Made by a program: the position numbers and the translations under genes. DNA of 64,000 bases from Sequoia sempervirens (Eukaryota > Streptophyta > Pinopsida > Cupressales > Cupressaceae), in assembly GCA_007258455.2 (NCBI GenBank), contig VDFB02321256.1:38233-102232 (forward strand). Direction: 5' to 3'. Shown here piece by piece: positions 58,477-64,000 of the stretch. The notes under the pieces were generated by a model. It searched no databases, had not been told where the DNA came from, and saw only the letters and a list, made by a program, of their open reading frames with translations. Within the stretch, counting starts at the first letter, position 1; each line of letters opens with the position of its first letter.

Positions 58477-60619
58477 GCATAGGAAGCAAGCCAAGTCTAG
58501 TTGGTAGCAATGGAAGGTCAAGGAGAAAATTTGGTTAATCTGGGAATTAGGGGTGGTTAAAAAGGGTTTTGGTTTAGGTTTTTAAAATTTGGGATTTTTC
58601 TATGTATGGGTCAATCAAAATGTGACATCTAGCGTATTTTTTTCAAGAAATCTCGGTGTGCTGTAATTGGTAAATTCATATAATGGTTTTGCAAATCATA
58701 CTATAGATCCCTTTTATTGGGATGATTTTGTAAAAACTTGTATCTAATTGAGCTATAATTGAAGGTTTTCTTCCTGGTTCTTTCCTGCTGGTATGCTCTT
58801 TTGAATTAGGTTTTGTAATACTTTATTTATTATAATATAATATATTATAGTGGCTTGCCACTTTTGCTAAAAAAAAAAGTTTATTTCAAGTGATACAATC
58901 CTTAAAATTATTTTGTTATATTCATTCCATTTTCTAGTCCATCTCAAGGTTGGAAACAAAAATTATAAGGAAAATCTAAGGCCTAAGGTGGAAAGGTCAC
59001 TTTTATGACCTTGGAGTGAAGGTACCTTCAAATGAAGGTATGTCATTTCCTCAAAAACATTAAAAAAAGTTTGAACAAAGGATTTTTTATATTTTACACC
59101 TTCAAACAAAGGTCCAACTTTGAATAGGCGTGTTTCCTGCTTTTCACCTCCATTGGAATTGAAAAATGTAATGTCCCAAGTTTGAGACTCAGTTTGTGGG
59201 ATTAACCAATATTTTCAATGTAACATTGAGCCTAAGATTATTATTTATCAAATAATACAACATGCAAACAAGGAAACATGATCAAATCAAGGATTATGAG
59301 TTAGTGTTTCAATCTATGGTTGCTACTAAAAGTTTCATGTTATCAAAGATTGGGATTAAAAGTTTATTTATCAAAGGTTTGCTTCGACTTCTAAAGGAAA
59401 AGGTTTTTTATAAGTCTCACCTTTCATTTTTAAATGCAAATGTGAGCTTTCCAAATTGGAAAATTATCTTTGGCATCATAATATTTCAGCTACTTCTCCT
59501 TTTTTCATTAGTTATCATCAATGTCACATTTGGAAAATGGGTGCAAGCAATGATGATGAATCTAGAGTTAATCATAGTGATGATCATCATGTATAAATCA
59601 AACCAAAACCATTTAGAGAGTTCACTCTAGGGTAGAGGATCAGCCACATCCTATAGTAGAATGAATTTTATAAAAACTCATTAATTTTTCTCTTGTTAAG
59701 ATTAATCGATAAATCTAGTGTTACTCCATGTTACAAGGCTAAACATTATTTTTATCATCACTATGTACACGTAAATTCTACATATAGATGCATCACATTC
59801 AAATGCAAATTTAATATCTTATAGATAAAGTGATGATAAAAGTTGAGGATATTCATGACCATGCACAAACTCCACATAATAAGGCTAGACATTAAATGAT
59901 GAGGACTATTAAAATATTAGTGATGATGAGTATATTGGTATTGATGAACATATCACACCATGTTTTGATATTACAAATGAGCATACTAAACAAAATTAAC
60001 ATAAAAAAATGAAAAATAATATGAAATACATCTCATTTTATCTAAGTTGGTTCTTTGAAAGTATACATCATACTTGGCACCTTTGCATGATAATTTTGTT
60101 CATATAGAAATACTTTATGATAATGCATTATCCTCTATGTATTATGGAATGGATAGTCCTAAGGGCATTGAATTCAATGTTAAAATCATTTGGTAACATT
60201 AAGATAGACACACCTAATATTAATGACTTCATTGGTTAAATCTCTTCACCTCTCTCATTTATTACATATTGTATATTATGTTTTTATGCTATTCTTTTTC
60301 ACTTAATCTTGCCATTGTGGAGGTAAGGTTTTTTTAGTTTTGCATGTTACATTTATTCAAAATTTCTCAAATTAGGGTGCGAAAGGTGGCGGCATATTCC
60401 ATCTTTCATCTTCATGCATAATGGTCACATAGAGGTAAGTATCTTAGGTAGGCCTTTTTTAATTTTTATCTCAAGTTTTTCATGCTCAATTTTTAATGCT
60501 TATTATTACATTCTAAACAACGATAATCATGTTACATGCTTAATAGGTTTTATAATATTCCTTTCTCCTTTATTTATGTTCATCCCTTCATAGAACATGA
60601 AAAATTAAGGGGTCCCGAG
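58477..60619. other. Mostly unrecognised; possible LTR start at 59167
   Basis: TGTAATGTCCCAAGTTTGAG at 59167 follows GGAATTGAAAAA and resembles plant LTR starts, but no partner copy exists in the window. The 122-codon frame at 59262-59630 has a hydrophobic middle and no family I recognise; it lies inside the possible LTR and is probably chance. The rest is AT-rich non-coding DNA. Confidence 0.35.
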
Positions 60620-61877
60620 TCATCTTATTGCTAATTACTGTGCGAACCCTAACCTTGGTACCTGCAAAACAACATGAGTAAACGAGTTAAACAAGGATTT
60701 GTAAGTCAAAACAAGGATTCCCCATAAAATCCATTTACAAACTCAAATTAGGAAGAAAATATTGAAGAACACAATGCAAATGACAAAAAACAAGATAAAG
60801 TCCTAATTAGATATGTAAACTCATGATCCCATGGGGGAATTGGTGCCAATTTGATGTGAAAATTGGCCCTTTCCCAATTCCTAAGATTGCAAACTTCAAA
60901 TGTTGAAGAGATTGATCCACTTTTGTTGATGAAGAATGAAGACTCCAAGCCAAAATTTGCAAAAACCTAGCTAAGAACTCAATGATGATGGATGGAAATG
61001 GCTAATGATTTGAGCATGGTAATTTTACTTGGATTGTGGATGATCAAATTAGGAGAGGAGCTCTTCATTTATAGGATTTCAAGATGGATGAATGCCAAAA
61101 TTTGAGCAATGTGGGACTAAAATTCATCCAATGATATGGTGCCACTTGTCAAGCTATAAATGGATGATGGATGTGCAGGATTTGGGGTTTGTGCGAATAA
61201 ATGCCAATATTTGAATTTCAAATTTGTTGAAATGACATGCAAGAGGGAAGGGAAAATGCAATAAATACCACATGGCGCAAGGCAAAGGACATGTAAGAGG
61301 TTTTAAATGCCTTGTTGGATGTACATGTTGACTTGGAATTTTTTGAATTTAAATTGAGAGAATATTCCAAAAAATGCCTTGTGAGGAAAATAGAGATTTA
61401 ATAAATAAATTAAATCTATTTTCATGTGCAACTTGCATTATCTAGAGGATGTGACATGAGATGAGGTTAAATTAATCAAGGGTTAATTAATTTAACAGGA
61501 GATTAGATGATGTGACTTATTTGACTTAGAGACTTATGATTTATTTTAAATCAAACAAGAGGAATATGATAAGAGGCCACTCAAATAAGGATTTTGATTT
61601 ATTTAATTAAAAGGGATGGTGTTAGATTAAATCAAATAAGGTTTTAATTTATTTAATTTAATGGATAGACTTTAGAGATTTAATCAAATAAATTGATTAT
61701 TTAATTAAATAGGGATAATTAGATTATATGGATTGATTTAATTAACGAAAGGAATTAACTTAATCAGATAGGGGAATTTGATTAAATGGTTAGACCGAGG
61801 GATGATTCAGGGAGAAACGATGTTAGTAAGTTAGGATCGAATGCACGATGTCAATCAGTATATTTTACATGTCTACC
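60620..61877 (-). mobile_element. 3' LTR of a minus-strand family A gypsy element
   Basis: On the minus strand it starts GGTAGACATGTAAAATATAC at 61877 (the first T of TG is changed), then GACATCGTGCATTCGATCC and ACTAACATCGTTTC, following 26880-26950. A CCTATAAATGAAG TATA box lies at about 61075. TTTAATTAAAT-rich blocks match the other copies. The left end is approximate. Confidence 0.7.
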
Positions 61878-61895
61878 TTTTTCCCCTCTTTGAAG
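61878..61895 (-). other. Polypurine tract of the minus-strand family A element
   Basis: The minus strand reads CTTCAAAGAGGGGAAAAA next to the LTR start, nearly identical to the tract at 26866-26879. Together with 26800-26880 it shows the two elements share the same 3' end. Confidence 0.75.
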
Positions 61896-62320
61896 CAATG
61901 CACTCGTTGCGTTGGTTCAAAGAATAAACGATCTCAATCAAAGCAAAAAAAAATCGATATTTAAAAACTTGCCCCACTGCCGCCTGGTGAGAGAATATGC
62001 CAATATGATGCCCCCTCGAGAGATCGGACAAATTTTTTTAATTTTTTGGGCGATCTTGCGAAAAAAAGGTGACAAAGTACCTAACAAGTCCGAAAGGGGT
62101 CCGAGAGGCTAAAAATGTGTCTAAATGCAATAAAATGATGAAAAACAAGCCTCAAATGGACAAAAACAAGTTCGTGGGTCCAAAACCCTAGAAGACAGCC
62201 ATTTAGGGTTAAAAAACCCTAATTTTTAGGCTTAAAAGGGGCTTGAGGGGTCACTTTCAAGTCATTTTCACACACCTCCGCTAGCAAACCTTGATATTCG
62301 AGCTCTGACCCTCTGACGAT
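61896..62320. other. Spacer between the polypurine tract and the antisense PMD gene
   Basis: About 425 bp, close to the 440 bp in the copy at 26427-26865. No coding frame. It holds the candidate promoter listed separately. Confidence 0.5.
62221..62260 (+). promoter_or_regulatory. Candidate core promoter of PMD copy 2
   Basis: TTAGGCTTAAAAGG then GAGGGGTCACTTTCAA, conserved with 26486-26527 in order and distance to exon 1 (about 85 bp to 62321). The TATA-like box here is weaker than in the other copy. Confidence 0.35.
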
Positions 62321-64000
62321 ATAGCGCAACGACAGCTTCCTCTACACATTTCAGACCTAGTTCAGACCTACCAGCGGCCACCTGGCATCGAGGCACCGGT
62401 ATGTGACCCTTACCGAAGCTTAATTTTTTCATTTAACACATTTATTACTACTTTAAAAGAGAGCTCACCTCCAACGGTGCTATTATAGCACCACTCGGCA
62501 TTTGAAGTGCACCGCGCCAGGCCATTTTGTGCCATAGCGGTGCAATTTGGAGTTTAGAAACTCCGCTGTTGGGCTCGGGTTCGGCGGGCCAATTTGGGAA
62601 AGGTGCGCCGCGACGACGCCCTTTTCATGCAAATTGCGACGTTGAGGATAAAGTGCGCCATGACGGCACTTTTTGGCTTAATTTAGGGTCTAGTGTCAAA
62701 GTTTGAGGAAACTCAAACTGTGACGTCATCACAAACTGTGCCGCTAGAAGCGAGCTTGGAGCGTTAGGCTAGGATTTTCCAAATTTTTTAACATGCTAAC
62801 CTTTCCTGATGCAGGACGGGCCTAGGGAGCTTTATTCTTGGGAGCACCAGTCATGGGATTTGGCGAGCGTCCTACGAGACTTGAGCAGCCGGGACCAGGA
62901 CCGACTGGGAGTTGTTGGCTTATGGCGCATTGCATACGCAGCGCCTGTGTGCACACACCTTGGGATGTTGTCAGCGCTGGCCGAGAGGTGGCACATCAAG
63001 ACATCGTCATTTCATCTTCTCACTGGTGAGGCGACCGTCACCTTAGAGGACGTCTGACACATTCTATGATTGCCCACTCATGGTCACCGGGTGATCTACA
63101 ATATGGAGGAGGGATGCGAGTATTGCGTCAAAGTCCTTGCTACATGAGATATTATCCATTGCAAGGGTCAGATCGAGCTGGAGCGGTATAGGGTTATCGC
63201 ACCTCCCTTCCGTTGGGCAGTTGCAACGATCATTTCAGGTTTGGTTGCCCCAGACAGACGAGGGCGGTATTTTAGTCCAGTTTGGGGATACTGCTGGGAG
63301 AGGATGGTGTGAGACAGGCCGGTTCGCTTTGCATGGGGACCCGTCCTTTTGGCTTCACTTTACAAGGATCTCCACGAGTATGTATACGTGGATGGCAGAG
63401 CGCTGGGGGCTGGAGTGACACTTTTTCATGTCTGGGCATGGGAGCACATCTCTGTGCTACATCCACGGGTCATTCCAGTTTTGATGGGGGTAGAGGATTC
63501 CCTCGTGACACTATATAGAGGTGGTGTGTCCTTCACACACACTAGCGAGCATGGGATCCCCTACTGGAGGCGGGTCCTGGACGAGATGCTTGTCTTTACT
63601 TGGCGTCCATACCTTGGTCGGCCTGGATGGGCCGACGATGCTGCTCAGCTCTTCTACTGCCGTCAAGATATATACATGTAGAGCCGGGAGCACACGATGA
63701 TTGAGAGATACTTTCCCGAGCGTGTACAACATCAATTTGGAGAGCCACAGGATCGACCCAATGATGGTTATGTAGCCGTCTTTGCACGCAACATGACACA
63801 GATAGCATGGGGGCCTGACATTCCTACCACGGAGGTAGTTGACAGCTTTCGGCAGTTGGTAGCCCGACCATGGGCTTATGATCAGGGCCTAGCAGATCCA
63901 GGGACCACACAAGCCTTTAGAGATTGGTTTAGACCTCCCTTCCAGTTGACTGTTCCAAGTGAGGATCCAGATATGCACAAGGTTAGAGGTAGGGGGAGAG
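62321..64000 (+). pseudogene. Antisense plant mobile domain (MAIN-like) gene, copy 2, two exons, runs off the window
   Basis: Exon 1 is 62321-62398 (26 codons, ATG now ATA, IAQRQLPLHIS...), ending CACCG before GTATGTGA. The intron is 62399-62814 (416 bp) with a TGCTAAC branch site and CTTTCCTGATGCAG acceptor. Exon 2 begins in phase 0 at 62815 and stays in one frame to the window end, 395 codons, with only five stops and no frameshift. The PMD core reads LWRIAY, LSALAERWHIKTSSFHLLTG and EATVTLEDV, then two TGA stops (63055, 63067) exactly where copy 1 has tryptophan. Later blocks: AVATIISGLVAPDRRGRYFS, LLASLYKDLHEYVYVDGRAL, HTMIERYFPERVQHQFGE and LVARPWAYDQG. It is antisense to the family A element whose 3' LTR lies at 60620-61877. 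C-terminus outside the window. Confidence 0.85.

Noticed and set aside
59262..59630. A 122-codon plus frame with a hydrophobic middle
   Set aside because: No known family and no kept copy in the window; it sits in a possible LTR. The hydrophobic run follows from T-rich sequence.
1..64000. CRISPR array or prokaryotic operon
   Set aside because: No evenly spaced perfect repeats with unique spacers. Gene types, introns and retroelements are those of a plant nucleus.
1..64000. Endogenous pararetrovirus
   Set aside because: All reverse-transcribing remnants have LTRs, gag and integrase or copia features; no movement-protein or caulimovirus-type coat motif was seen.

Overview
The window is nuclear DNA of a land plant with a large, repeat-rich genome. 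It is AT-rich and carries plant-type LTR retrotransposons of the Ty3/gypsy and Ty1/copia superfamilies, an L1-type LINE, a tRNA-derived SINE and three copies of the plant mobile domain (PMD, the MAIN/MAIL1 family). I see no intact host gene, tRNA, rRNA or CRISPR array. The depth of decay, with most frames broken every 20-80 codons, suits a slowly purging genome such as a conifer, but the species cannot be read from the sequence.

Layout. (1) 1-6927: a minus-strand gypsy element (family E) with an LTR at each end, a polypurine tract inside the left LTR, a decayed gag, and an older LTR of family A inside it. (2) 7000-7800: a second gag remnant. (3) 7980-15020: a degenerate-repeat spacer, a long unrecognised protein relic called ORF X here (copy 1), and a family B LTR. 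(4) 15027-18472: primer-binding site, gag, protease and a G-patch-like segment of a Tat-lineage gypsy element, cut by a copia LTR (18473 to about 19802). (5) 19803-28050: family A LTR pieces, one carrying a SINE with a 17-bp target duplication, an integrase C-terminus, minisatellites, an antisense PMD gene, a polypurine tract and a 3' LTR. (6) 29800-39000: a third PMD gene (minus), a 2-kb GC-richer repeat spacer, ORF X copy 2 (plus) and a family B LTR. (7) 39523-40770: a family C LTR with its polypurine tract. (8) 43900-46500: LINE ORF1 and endonuclease. (9) 47666-53452: a minus-strand copia element, followed by an ORF X tail and a third family B LTR (to 54592). (10) 56932-58476: an RNase H tail and an unrecognised 210-codon pseudogene. 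(11) 60600-64000: a minus-strand family A LTR and polypurine tract, then the best-preserved PMD gene, which runs off the window.

Two systems stand out. Family A elements carry a PMD gene antisense to the retroelement, just inside the 3' LTR. In two separate copies this gene has the same two-exon layout: a 78-bp first exon, an intron of about 420 bp with both junctions in phase 0, then the PMD exon. Family B elements carry ORF X, a relic of about 1,250-1,450 codons placed in the sense direction directly before the 3' LTR. Two long diverged copies and one tail fragment share the same domain order. Nonsense codons in both systems are mostly explained by C-to-T change, as expected for long-methylated elements.
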